Shown piece by piece: positions 17,339 through 25,227 of a DNA stretch of 64,000 bases. Every line of letters starts with the position of its first letter. Position 1 is the stretch's first letter. A model generated the notes under the pieces. The model was not told the DNA's origin. It ran no database searches and saw nothing but the letters and a program-made list of their open reading frames with translations. Position numbers and translations under genes: made by a program. Where the stretch lies: assembly GCF_003202435.1 (NCBI RefSeq), contig NZ_QJHK01000007.1:124001-188000 (forward strand), given 5' to 3'. Origin of the DNA: Flavobacterium cheongpyeongense. Lineage in GTDB: Bacteria > Bacteroidota > Bacteroidia > Flavobacteriales > Flavobacteriaceae.

Positions 17339-17692
17339 TCAAAAACCTTCAATTAATTCCTTTAATTCTTCAGTTCTACTTATAGTTGATTGTGTCAAAC
17401 AATCAATGTTCATTTTATTGGCAATCACACCACCTTCATCCTCAGCATAACTCTTAAATTTACAATTAGAATCCCTAAATTTAATCCAATCTTTTTGAGA
17501 ATTTGTTAAAGCAATTTGATCAGTTTTACTCAATTTCTTTTTAAGTTTATTATAAACAATATTTAATTCCTTGTCTGCTTTTTCATATTCTCTATAAAGT
17601 GCTGTTTCTCCCGTAAAATCTTTTCGTGTTTGCGAAAAAGATAATTGAATACTACAAAAAACTAAAAATAAAGCTGAAATTCTTTTTATCAT
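17339..17692 (-). CDS. LprI/DUF1311-like exported protein
   Basis: The 117-residue protein begins with a signal peptide (residues 1-20, ending QLSFSQ). The mature part has the LprI pattern: LNIVYNKLKKKLS, then LTNSQKDWIKFRDSNCKF and a second Cys in IDCLTQ, likely paired in a disulfide. Members of this family include a mycobacterial lysozyme inhibitor. It sits inside the molybdenum-cofactor operon (26 and 27 bases from its neighbours) without an obvious metabolic link, so it probably rides on the operon's transcript. Confidence 0.75.
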   Translation of the reverse strand: MIKRISALFLVFCSIQLSFSQTRKDFTGETALYREYEKADKELNIVYNKLKKKLSKTDQIALTNSQKDWIKFRDSNCKFKSYAEDEGGVIANKMNIDCLTQSTISRTEELKELIEGF

Positions 17693-17718
17693 TGTTTTAT
17701 TTTAGATTGGTTAATGAC

Positions 17719-18804
17719 TTAAATTTTTAATAAAATCTTTTCTTCTTTTAAAAATTTCTTCAATTTGAGAACTCCTCCAACAACACTTTTCACACCTCTA
17801 AATTCTTTTTTCCGAAGCAATTCAACAGCTATTTTACTTCTGATTCCCGATTGGCAGAAAACATAAATCGTTTGATCTGACTTCAGTTTTTGTATTTCAT
17901 TTTCCAGATTCATTAACGGAATCTGAAGGCTGTTTTTAAAAGCTATTTTTGGAAGTTCATCTTCATTACGAACATCTAAAAACAAGACTTCTTGATTATC
18001 TATTTGACCTAAAGCTGCTTCGGCTGAAATCTCTTCGACAGTATTTCCTTTCTGAGAATATTTTTCTTCAAAAGTATTTCTGTCCATTACAAAAGAATCA
18101 TTTTTTTCAAAATCATATTTCTGCTGTTCATTATTCAGAACATTATAAACCAATATTTTTCCGCTCAAAACTTCTCCCATTTCCAAAATCATTTTTATGA
18201 CTTCATTGGCCTGCAGCATTCCAATAATTCCAACAGAGATTCCGATAACTCCCGCATCCGTACAATTTACAGACGAACTGTTTTCATCAGGATACAAACA
18301 TCTGTAGGTTGGACCATTTTGATAATTAAAAACCGAAACCTGTCCCTGAAACCTGAAAATTGATCCGTAAACCATTGGTTTATTCGTAATCAGACAGGCA
18401 TCATTTATGAGGTACTTTATCTTCAGATTGTCTGTTGCATCTACAATAATATCATGGTTTTCAAATAAATAAACTGCATTCGCCCCTGAAAGTTTTTCAG
18501 CAATAGCATTTATTTTTACATCGGGATTTAATTCTTCAGCCATTGCTTTGGCTTCGTCAACTTTAAATTGCCCAATCGATGAACTTTTATAGATCACCTG
18601 GCGTTGCAAATTTGAAACTTCAACTACATCATCATCCACTATCCCGATTTCGCCAACTCCCGCAGCTGCCAAGTACGGCAATATCGCAGCACCTAAACCT
18701 CCTGCACCAATAATTAAAACTTTTGATTTTAATAATTTGTACTGGCCTTTTTCTCCTATTTCCGTCAGCATTATTTGACGGTTGTAACGGGTATATGCAT
18801 TCAT
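17719..18804 (-). CDS. moeB: MoeB/ThiF-type adenylyltransferase with C-terminal rhodanese domain
   Basis: The 361-residue protein has an E1-like domain (residues 1 to about 240): VLIIGAGGLGAAILPYLAAAG for ATP binding, Arg finger in SNLQRQVIY, DATDNLKIKYL, and NCTDAGV with the conserved cysteine. A rhodanese domain follows (about 265-361) with active loop VFCQSGIRSK. It would adenylate the MoaD C-terminus and pass sulfur to it. The zinc-binding cysteine pairs of E. coli MoeB are absent: the first reads PTYRCL instead of CYRCL and the second CxxC is missing. It lies 11 bases after moaD. Confidence 0.9.
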   Translation of the reverse strand: MNAYTRYNRQIMLTEIGEKGQYKLLKSKVLIIGAGGLGAAILPYLAAAGVGEIGIVDDDVVEVSNLQRQVIYKSSSIGQFKVDEAKAMAEELNPDVKINAIAEKLSGANAVYLFENHDIIVDATDNLKIKYLINDACLITNKPMVYGSIFRFQGQVSVFNYQNGPTYRCLYPDENSSSVNCTDAGVIGISVGIIGMLQANEVIKMILEMGEVLSGKILVYNVLNNEQQKYDFEKNDSFVMDRNTFEEKYSQKGNTVEEISAEAALGQIDNQEVLFLDVRNEDELPKIAFKNSLQIPLMNLENEIQKLKSDQTIYVFCQSGIRSKIAVELLRKKEFRGVKSVVGGVLKLKKFLKEEKILLKI

Positions 18805-18815
18805 AAAATTGTAAT

Positions 18816-19052
18816 TTATCCTCCGGAAAAAGGAGGCAGTAAAGCGACAATATCGTTGGATTTCAAAGCATAATCGGTTGTTTTTGAAACTATTTTCTGA
18901 TTGACTGCAACGCTAAATGAAAGTGATTCAAACTTGTATTTTTCTTCTAAGTCCTGCAATAAATCCTGCAAAGATATATTCGAAGAAGTAACATTCTCGA
19001 ATGAACATTTTGTTTTTTCGGCGATAGCTCCAAAATACTTAACCTCAATCAT
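18816..19052 (-). CDS. moaD: Molybdopterin synthase sulfur carrier subunit MoaD
   Basis: The 78-residue ubiquitin-like protein ends in PPFSGG, the Gly-Gly tail that is adenylated and thiocarboxylated. VKYFGAIAEKTKC at the start and VAVNQKI in the middle are typical. It is first in the run moaD, moeB, lprI-like, moaE, moaC-moaB, moaA, and the next gene is its activating enzyme. Confidence 0.92.
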   Translation of the reverse strand: MIEVKYFGAIAEKTKCSFENVTSSNISLQDLLQDLEEKYKFESLSFSVAVNQKIVSKTTDYALKSNDIVALLPPFSGG

Positions 19053-19101
19053 TATTATAAATTTTAAAACGAATTTAATGTAAAAAACTAAATACCACTA
19101 T

Positions 19102-19219
19102 GAATCGATCCTACAGCTCTCTCTTAATTTAGTCCCGGTGGGGTACTTTGTTTTGTGGCAACGGATTTATTCTGTTGTACCGATTTTGAAATAAATACTA
19201 AGTTCTGTAGGAACGATTC
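19102..19219. repeat. About 120-bp imperfect palindromic element between cobA and moaD
   Basis: GAATCGATCCTACAG (19102-19116) and CTGTAGGAACGATTC (19205-19219) are inverted copies with one mismatch. TTTAGT and ACTAA inside extend the arms. The 88-base interior is comparatively GC-rich (CCCGGTGGGGTAC). It has no open frame. It resembles a miniature inverted-repeat element or a folded RNA in the middle of the Moco gene run. Confidence 0.55.
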
Positions 19220-19241
19220 GTATATACTTCCTGACTCTTTG

Positions 19242-20030
19242 CTATAAATTTAAATTCTGAAATATAAACTCATCTTCCAAATGTTCCTGAAAATAAGAAG
19301 TCAGTCTTGACGTGTTTTTTACCACTTCGCCGATGACGATAATTGCAGGAGATGAAATATTTTTTTCGGCAACTAATTCAGTAATTGAGCTAATGTTTCC
19401 AACCACTTTTTGCTCTGAATCTTTAGTTCCGTTTTGAATAATGGCAATCGGCAGGTCGTCTGTGCGATTGGTTTTATAAATAGCAACGATTTCGTTTAAT
19501 TTATGCATGCCCATCAAGATGACCACAGTAGCTGCCGATTTTGAAGCCAATTGCACATCCTTTGATAACTCATGACTGGAGGTGGTTCCTGTAATGACCC
19601 AGAAACTTTCAGCTACCTTGCGCTGTGTCAAGCTAATACCTACAGATGCGGGAACCCCTAATGCAGATGAAATTCCGGGAACAACGGCCGTTTCTAAACC
19701 AAATTTTTCTGAATATTCTATTTCTTCACTTCCACGCCCAAAAATAAACGGATCTCCGCCTTTTAAACGTACCACATGGCCGTAACGGTTTGCCATCGAA
19801 ACAATCAATTCGTTAATCTGGTCCTGCGTATAGGCATGACATCCTAAACGCTTGCCTACAAAAATAATCTCTGCTTTGGCGGCATACTGCAGTAATTCTT
19901 CATTAACTAAAGCATCATATAAAACTACGTCGGCATTTTCTAACGTTTTAACAGCTTTCAGCGTAATCAATTCTACATCTCCCGGGCCTGCGCCTACTAC
20001 TGTTAACTTTGGTATTATTACGTTTTTCAT
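19242..20030 (-). CDS. cobA: Uroporphyrinogen-III C-methyltransferase
   Basis: The 262-residue SAM enzyme shows the SUMT pattern: VVGAGPGDVELITLKAV at the N-terminus, YDALVNEELLQYA, RLKGGDPFIFGRGSEE and GISSALGVPASVGISLTQR. It methylates uroporphyrinogen III twice to precorrin-2 for siroheme or cobalamin. Siroheme serves nitrite and sulfite reductases, so its place between mobA (6 bases away) and the other Moco genes hints at nitrate/nitrite assimilation, whose reductases would lie outside the window. Confidence 0.94.
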   Translation of the reverse strand: MKNVIIPKLTVVGAGPGDVELITLKAVKTLENADVVLYDALVNEELLQYAAKAEIIFVGKRLGCHAYTQDQINELIVSMANRYGHVVRLKGGDPFIFGRGSEEIEYSEKFGLETAVVPGISSALGVPASVGISLTQRKVAESFWVITGTTSSHELSKDVQLASKSAATVVILMGMHKLNEIVAIYKTNRTDDLPIAIIQNGTKDSEQKVVGNISSITELVAEKNISSPAIIVIGEVVKNTSRLTSYFQEHLEDEFIFQNLNL

Positions 20031-20036
20031 ACTCTA

Positions 20037-20609
20037 TTAGCTTAAATTGATATTCAGGTTGTCTAATTCGTCAGCCGAATTAATATTGGTTAAAGGAAGG
20101 TTATCGCTTTCTTCTATTTTTATAATCTGATGTGACACTTTTGCAATTAAATCCATTAATTTTAATTGATCAGTATCAATGGCATTTTTAATATCGGGTA
20201 ATATCTCTTTCGAATAAAGTCCTATTAACGGATGCATTCTGCTAGCCGAAGCAAAAACCGTAACCCAGGCTTCCTGATTGTGTTTTGAAATCAATTCAGA
20301 CAACAATTCAGTAGATATTAATGGAATATCACAACTTAGTATTAAATTAAATTCGGTTTCTGAATTTGTTAATGCTGTATAAATTCCGCCCAAGGGACCT
20401 TTGTCTTTAATAATATCTGCTAATTTCTGATATGGCAAATAATCGTATTCTTTGGTATTGGTTACTAAATAAATGTTTTCAGTAACGGGCAAAATCGCCT
20501 GAATGATATGCTCTATAAATGGTTTTTTCTGAAATAAAACCAATCCTTTCTCTGACCTCATTCGGGAGCTTTTGCCTCCGCAAAGAATAAATGCTGTTAG
20601 TGATTTCAT
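20037..20609 (-). CDS. mobA: Molybdenum cofactor guanylyltransferase MobA
   Basis: The 190-residue nucleotidyltransferase starts FILCGGKSSRMRSEKGLVLF, the GTP-binding loop of MobA, and has SCDIPLIS with the metal-binding Asp. It joins GMP to Mo-molybdopterin to form the guanine dinucleotide cofactor used by DMSO-reductase-family enzymes. It lies immediately upstream of cobA in the same direction. Presence of mobA suggests that the host has an MGD-type enzyme such as a nitrate reductase. Confidence 0.92.
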   Translation of the reverse strand: MKSLTAFILCGGKSSRMRSEKGLVLFQKKPFIEHIIQAILPVTENIYLVTNTKEYDYLPYQKLADIIKDKGPLGGIYTALTNSETEFNLILSCDIPLISTELLSELISKHNQEAWVTVFASASRMHPLIGLYSKEILPDIKNAIDTDQLKLMDLIAKVSHQIIKIEESDNLPLTNINSADELDNLNINLS

Positions 20610-20742
20610 CGTTAATTAGTTTTGTTTCAGGTTTAACATTTCAGGTTTTACCAAGCTTTCTTTTTTCAACATATAAAACATAGCTTTTCTTTATGTTTAA
20701 AAGCGTTTCACTGTTTCTATATCTCAAAATATTTTTCTTCTT

Positions 20743-21489
20743 TTAAGGAAAAATCAATTTTACACTTGCCATTAAAATCACTGTTCCTAAAACCATTTTT
20801 AAGGTTTTGTTCGAAAAATAACCACTTCCGTAAAATCCGCCTAATATTCCTCCAACTACAGCAATTGGAACCAGATAACAGCTTTCTATCGGAATAATTT
20901 TTCCTCCCAGAAAAAAGCCCAGCATTCCTGCAAATGAATTTACAAATATAAAAAGGCTTGAAATGGCTGCCGATTCTTTTACAGAAGCCCAACCTAAAAA
21001 CAATAAAACAGGGCTTAAGATAATACCTCCACCAATGCCCAGCATTCCTGACAACAAACCAATTACAAATCCGATTAACAATGCAAAAGGCAATTTTATC
21101 TGAACGGCTTCTTTTTCCTTAAAATTGAATATCCCGAATAATCTAAGTGCTGCAAAAACCAATACAATTCCTAAAACAATTTTATAAATAGTATTATCCA
21201 AAGTAACGAATCCACCAATAAATGCTGCAGGTATTGACGCAATCGCAAACGGATAAAACAGCTTAGGCTTAAAATAATTCATTCTGTAATAAAAGAAAAA
21301 CGAAATACTTGAGACAAACAAATTCAGCAACAACGCCGAAGGTTTCATAATCGCCACCGGAAAAGCAAAAATGGTCATTAAAGCCAGATAGCCGGATGCT
21401 CCGCCATGCCCTACACTAGAATACAAAAACGCAATCACGATTAATGCAAAGCTGAATAAGATTATATTTTCGGAATTAAGTAACTGCAT
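20743..21489 (-). CDS. TauE/SafE family sulfite/anion exporter
   Basis: The 248-residue integral membrane protein has about eight hydrophobic segments and the two half-signatures of the family: YSSVGHGGASGYLAL in the first half and LSGMLGIGGGIILSPVLL in the second. TauE/SafE proteins export sulfite, sulfoacetate or related anions. It lies between moeA and mobA. A link to sulfur or siroheme-dependent reduction is possible but not shown. The -2 frame overlapping its end (20717-20992) is a shadow. Confidence 0.85.
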   Translation of the reverse strand: MQLLNSENIILFSFALIVIAFLYSSVGHGGASGYLALMTIFAFPVAIMKPSALLLNLFVSSISFFFYYRMNYFKPKLFYPFAIASIPAAFIGGFVTLDNTIYKIVLGIVLVFAALRLFGIFNFKEKEAVQIKLPFALLIGFVIGLLSGMLGIGGGIILSPVLLFLGWASVKESAAISSLFIFVNSFAGMLGFFLGGKIIPIESCYLVPIAVVGGILGGFYGSGYFSNKTLKMVLGTVILMASVKLIFP

Positions 21490-21563
21490 TTGTTTTTTAT
21501 TTCAGGTTGTTTCTATGTGTTTTTATATACATACTAATATTTATCATCTTTATTCTTTAATCT

Positions 21564-22736
21564 TTAATCAATCGGTAATAAATTCACAAACTGTTCTTTT
21601 TTAATCATTTCTGCATCCTCCGGAACTATTAATAAACAATTTGCTGTTGCAAAAGTGTTGAGCATTGCTGAACTCTGCCCGTCTAAAACGGTAACGTGAG
21701 TTTCATCATATAAAGCTTTTAAGAACAATGTTTTTCCGGAAGTATTTTTGACATCTGAATTTAATTTCCGGATTAATTTTGGCAAATGAATCGTTGCAAA
21801 CCCCATTCGGTTTCTGATTGCAGGATACACATATACATAAAAATTAGTGAGTGATGAGGCAGGGTTTCCGGGTAAGGCAAAAACCAAAGTCTCATTTTTT
21901 GAACCGAAAAACATTGGTTTACCAGGTTTCTGATTGATTTTATAAAAGAGCTCCTTTACTCCGTTTTTGAGTAATGCTTCTTTTACAAAATCATAATCCC
22001 CAACTGAAATTCCGCCCGAAATCAAAACCACATCATATTTTTCTAATATGTCTTTTAAGGCCTTTTTTGTTGCTTTAAGATTGTCTTTAACTTTAAAAAC
22101 CTTTGTTTTCTCTACACCAATTGTCTGAAGAGCTGCCTTCAGCATTACCGAATTGCTTTCGTAAATTTTTCCTTTTGGCAACTTTTTACCGGGCTTTACC
22201 AATTCATTTCCCGTAACTAAAATAGCTACTTTGGGCTTCTTATATACTGTAACTTCTGTGATTCCCAAACAAGCAAGAAAACCAATTGCAGCAGGTGTAA
22301 TTAGAGTGTTGACTTCAAAAACAACTTCATCTTTCTTAATCTGCTCCCCTTTTGCCCTGACATTTGCAAATTTTTCAGGCATCCTGGATATCAAAATCGA
22401 GTTTTCATTTGCCATCACATGTTCCTGCATCACCACGGTATCTGCATCATCAGGAACAAAAGCTCCTGTGAAAATCCGGACAGCTTCGTTCTCTTTCAGT
22501 TTTATATTGGAATGATCCCCAGCCCGAGAAACACTGATAACATTATATTGATGTTTCTCACTATGAATAAAAGCATAACCATCCATAGCCGACTGGCGAA
22601 ACGGCGGCATTACAATTGGCGAATAAACCGTTTCTGCCAAGACATACCCTAAAGCTTTGCTCACTGCTCTATTTTGCAATGGCATTTTCGAACTGTTTTC
22701 TGCTATGATTGTTAAAGCTTCGGTAACTTGTATCAT
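21564..22736 (-). CDS. moeA: Molybdopterin molybdotransferase MoeA
   Basis: The 390-residue protein has the MoeA domain order. MPPFRQSAMDGYAF lies near residue 60, then RIFTGAFVPDDADTVVMQE, ATGNELV-like VTGNELVKPGKKLPKGKIYESNS, GGISVGDYDFVKEAL and ALPGNPASSLTNFY. It inserts molybdate into adenylated molybdopterin in the cytoplasm. It is the first gene of the minus-strand Moco run, with a palindrome enclosing a -7 box just upstream, so control of the whole run may act here. Confidence 0.95.
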   Translation of the reverse strand: MIQVTEALTIIAENSSKMPLQNRAVSKALGYVLAETVYSPIVMPPFRQSAMDGYAFIHSEKHQYNVISVSRAGDHSNIKLKENEAVRIFTGAFVPDDADTVVMQEHVMANENSILISRMPEKFANVRAKGEQIKKDEVVFEVNTLITPAAIGFLACLGITEVTVYKKPKVAILVTGNELVKPGKKLPKGKIYESNSVMLKAALQTIGVEKTKVFKVKDNLKATKKALKDILEKYDVVLISGGISVGDYDFVKEALLKNGVKELFYKINQKPGKPMFFGSKNETLVFALPGNPASSLTNFYVYVYPAIRNRMGFATIHLPKLIRKLNSDVKNTSGKTLFLKALYDETHVTVLDGQSSAMLNTFATANCLLIVPEDAEMIKKEQFVNLLPID

Positions 22737-22760
22737 CTTACAAATATAAAAACTAAGTAC

Positions 22761-22787
22761 AAATACTTATTGCAAATATAAGTATTT
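22761..22787 (-). promoter_or_regulatory. Perfect 10-base inverted repeat around a -7 box upstream of moeA
   Basis: AAATACTTAT (22761-22770) and ATAAGTATTT (22778-22787) are perfect inverted copies with a 7-base spacer. Read on the minus strand, the spacer and arm form TATATTTG (22773-22780), a consensus -7 box, about 37 bases before the moeA ATG. A dimeric regulator bound here would block RNA polymerase. A second TATATTTG lies nearer the ATG (about 22741-22748). Confidence 0.6.
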
Positions 22788-22988
22788 ATTACTAGTCAGG
22801 TTAAAAAAATTAATTTATTTTCACTATCTAAAATTACTCTAATTAATTCAGAATTGCTAATTGAGTCTATTTAGCCTAAACATAAGCAATCAGCTGCTTA
22901 TTACTTTCTGCAACGATACCGAAAATGATGAGGAATTACGGAAGATAATGAAAGGCATTTTACCTTTTCTAAAATATTATACTGAACT
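22788..22988. other. Intergenic, probably decayed sequence
   Basis: Two hundred bases upstream of the GH15 remnant contain no open frame and no clear motif. They may include further eroded parts of the same lost gene. Confidence 0.3.
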
Positions 22989-23136
22989 GCCGTATTTAGT
23001 GAAGATATCGAGTTTGAGACCAAGCGCTTTTTAGGTAATTTTCCGCAGGCATATTCACACTTTATCTGTTATAGAAACTGGCATTAATCTTTCAAGGATT
23101 ACTAATGAAGAAGTAGTGCCTGATGCGATTCGTTAA
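22989..23136 (+). pseudogene. Remnant of a GH15-family glycoside hydrolase (frameshifted C-terminus)
   Basis: The frame from 22989 reads AVFSEDIEFETKRFLGNFPQ, then AYSH, matching the SEDI...LGNFPQAxSH signature near the C-terminus of glycoside hydrolase family 15 (glucoamylase/trehalase-like). After the His codon the frame runs into a stop, but a +1 shift continues as LSVIETGINLSRITNEEVV up to a TAA at 23134-23136, which is the expected ending of these enzymes. The rest of the gene is gone: the frame is closed just upstream. No start codon or intact domain remains, so this is a dead fragment. Confidence 0.6.
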
Positions 23137-23153
23137 AAAAGAGTTTTTAGAAT

Positions 23154-23203
23154 AAAAAGCCGTATCATTTGAAGCTATAACTTCAGCATGAAACGGCTTT
23201 TTT
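23154..23203. terminator. Bidirectional terminator downstream of rocD
   Basis: AAAAAGCCGT and ACGGCTTTTTT pair with further TCAT/ATGA pairing. A- and T-runs on both sides let the hairpin end transcription in both directions, serving rocD on the minus strand. Confidence 0.75.
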
Positions 23204-23241
23204 AATAACACTGTTAGAAATAATTTAATTCCTAACTACCT

Positions 23242-24495
23242 TTAGTTTCTAAAATGATTCAGCGATTTTTCAATAATTTGGAGGCATTCCTGAATTTGAT
23301 TTTCGGTAATAACCAAAGGCGGAGCGAGACGGATTTTGTTTCCATGGGTTGGTTTTGCCAACAAACCATTATCCCTGAATTTCAGGCAAATTTCCCATGC
23401 CAAATCGGATTCCTCATCAGAATTAATTACGATTGCGTTTAGTAAACCTTTACCTCGAACCAGTGTAATTAAGTTATTTCGTTCTGCAATTTCGTTTAAG
23501 CCCTTTCTTAAAATAATTCCTAAACGTTCTGCATTTTCAGCCAATTTTTCGTCTTTTACAACTTCAAGAGCTGCAATGGCAACCGCTGCTGCAACAGGAT
23601 TCCCTCCAAAAGTAGATCCGTGTTGTCCCGGTTTGATGACATTCATAATTTCGTTATTCGCCAAAACTGCCGAAACCGGATAAACTCCACCAGAAATTGC
23701 TTTTCCTAAAATCAGGATATCGGGCTGTACATTTTCGTGATGAACCGCTAATAATTTTCCGGTACGGGCAATTCCGGTCTGAACCTCATCTGCAATAAAC
23801 AAAACGTTATGTTTTTCGCAAAGGGCTTTTGCTTTTGCCAAATATCCTTCACCAGGTACATATACTCCGGCTTCTCCCTGAATTGGTTCGACCAGAAAAC
23901 CGGCAATATTATTCGATGCTTCCAACACTTTTTCCAAAGCATCAAGATTATCATATTCAATTTTTATAAAACCTTCTGTAAATGGCCCAAAACTTTTACG
24001 TGCGCTTTCATCATTCGAAAAAGAAATAATAGTGGTGGTTCTTCCGTGAAAATTATTCTCGCAAACAATAATTTGTGCCAGATTCTCTTGAATCCCTTTT
24101 ACTTCATAAGCCCATTTCCTGCACAATTTCAAAGCGGTTTCAACTGCTTCGGCACCTGTATTCATTGGCAGTACTTTATCAAAACCAAAATAATTAGTCA
24201 CAAACTCTTCGTAATTTCCTAGTTTATCATTGTAAAAAGCACGTGAAGTCAGCGTCAGTTTTTGAGCCTGATTAACCATTGCCCCCACAATTTTAGGATG
24301 ACAATGCCCTTGGTTTACAGCAGAATAAGCCGATAAAAAATCATAATATTTTTTACCGTCAACATCCCAGACATATACACCTTCTCCCCTGTTTAATACG
24401 ACCGGCAGCGGATGATAATTATGGGCTCCGTATTTATTTTCTTTTTCAATTAAAACTTCTGATTTGGCGGAAAGTATTTCTTGCAGATGTGACAT
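23242..24495 (-). CDS. rocD: Ornithine--oxo-acid transaminase (ornithine aminotransferase)
   Basis: The 417-residue class III PLP aminotransferase shows [14 protein letters not shown] at the N-terminus, [53 protein letters not shown] and the PLP lysine Lys265 in LGKAISGG. The NYHPLP and [10 protein letters not shown] blocks are specific for ornithine delta-aminotransferase. It converts ornithine and 2-oxoglutarate to glutamate semialdehyde and glutamate in the cytoplasm. It is divergent from an Lrp/AsnC regulator with overlapping promoters, so regulation by an amino acid is likely. Confidence 0.95.
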   Translation of the reverse strand: MSHLQEILSAKSEVLIEKENKYGAHNYHPLPVVLNRGEGVYVWDVDGKKYYDFLSAYSAVNQGHCHPKIVGAMVNQAQKLTLTSRAFYNDKLGNYEEFVTNYFGFDKVLPMNTGAEAVETALKLCRKWAYEVKGIQENLAQIIVCENNFHGRTTTIISFSNDESARKSFGPFTEGFIKIEYDNLDALEKVLEASNNIAGFLVEPIQGEAGVYVPGEGYLAKAKALCEKHNVLFIADEVQTGIARTGKLLAVHHENVQPDILILGKAISGGVYPVSAVLANNEIMNVIKPGQHGSTFGGNPVAAAVAIAALEVVKDEKLAENAERLGIILRKGLNEIAERNNLITLVRGKGLLNAIVINSDEESDLAWEICLKFRDNGLLAKPTHGNKIRLAPPLVITENQIQECLQIIEKSLNHFRN

Positions 24496-24517
24496 GTTTA
24501 TTAATTTTTAGCTTTTA

Positions 24518-24547
24518 CAAAAATAATCATATTATATTGTTTAGCAA
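24518..24547 (-). promoter_or_regulatory. Promoter of rocD
   Basis: On the minus strand TTG (24547-24545), a 19-base spacer and TATTTTTG (24525-24518) match the Bacteroidota promoter. Transcription would start about 16 bases before the rocD ATG. Confidence 0.6.
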
Positions 24548-24565
24548 TAAAAAACACTACTTTTG
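24537..24565 (+). promoter_or_regulatory. Promoter of the Lrp/AsnC gene
   Basis: TTG (24537-24539), an 18-base spacer and TACTTTTG (24558-24565) form a Bacteroidota-type promoter whose upstream box overlaps the divergent rocD promoter. Inverted repeats surround it: ATATTGTTT (24534-24542) with AAACAATAT (24596-24604), and TTGACTTT (24563-24570) with AAAGTCAA (24584-24591). They are plausible Lrp sites. Confidence 0.55.
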
Positions 24566-24645
24566 ACTTTATTTACCTATAAAAAAGTCAATTTAAAACA
24601 ATATAACAGAAATAAAAGTTAATTTTAATTTCAAAACTACAAATA

Positions 24646-25098
24646 ATGGACACTTTAGACGAATTTGACATCAGAATTATCAAAGAACTTGAAAAAGATG
24701 GCAGAATGGCCTTTTCATCTATTGCCACTTCCCTGAAAATTTCAAACACTATGGTGCATCAACGAGTAAACCGACTAATTGGACAAGGTATTATTTCGGG
24801 AATCAAGCCTTTGATAAACGAAAAGAAAATTGGCTATGACTGGGCGTCATTTACCGGAATCACACTCAATAAAGATTCGGATTCAGAAAGAATTATCGAA
24901 GAATTAAAAACCATACCAGAAATTACGGAGTGCTATTATGTTACCGGTTCTTTTACACTTTACATCAAAATCATAGCTCAAAATCACGAACACATGAGAA
25001 AAGTACTTTACGAAAAAATAGACCGTATTTCAGGTATAGCCAAAACGGATTCAATTATTGAATTGGGGTGTGCTTTTAAAAGAAATATTACGCTTTAA
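24646..25098 (+). CDS. Lrp/AsnC family transcriptional regulator
   Basis: The 150-residue protein has an N-terminal winged HTH (LDEFDIRIIKELEKDGRMAF, then ISNTMVHQRVNRLIGQGII, residues 1-60) and a RAM/ACT-like effector domain (about 68-145, with ITECYYVTGSFTLYIKI). Such proteins sense amino acids as octamers. Its position, divergent from ornithine aminotransferase with shared dyads in the gap, makes control of rocD the simplest role. Confidence 0.92.
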   Translation: MDTLDEFDIRIIKELEKDGRMAFSSIATSLKISNTMVHQRVNRLIGQGIISGIKPLINEKKIGYDWASFTGITLNKDSDSERIIEELKTIPEITECYYVTGSFTLYIKIIAQNHEHMRKVLYEKIDRISGIAKTDSIIELGCAFKRNITL

Positions 25099-25227
25099 AA
25101 CTTCACAAATTACATTTAAAATTATAATTTTTCAATCCTTTAAATTCTTTTCAAATCCATTAAAAGAAAAAAATCAAGGTGTTTTGTACTATTATATTTC
25201 AGATATTTGTTTAAAATTGTAAAAATC

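Noticed and set aside
18632..18850. Minus-strand frame overlapping moeB and moaD
   Set aside because: It crosses the junction of two well-supported genes in another frame and has no family features.
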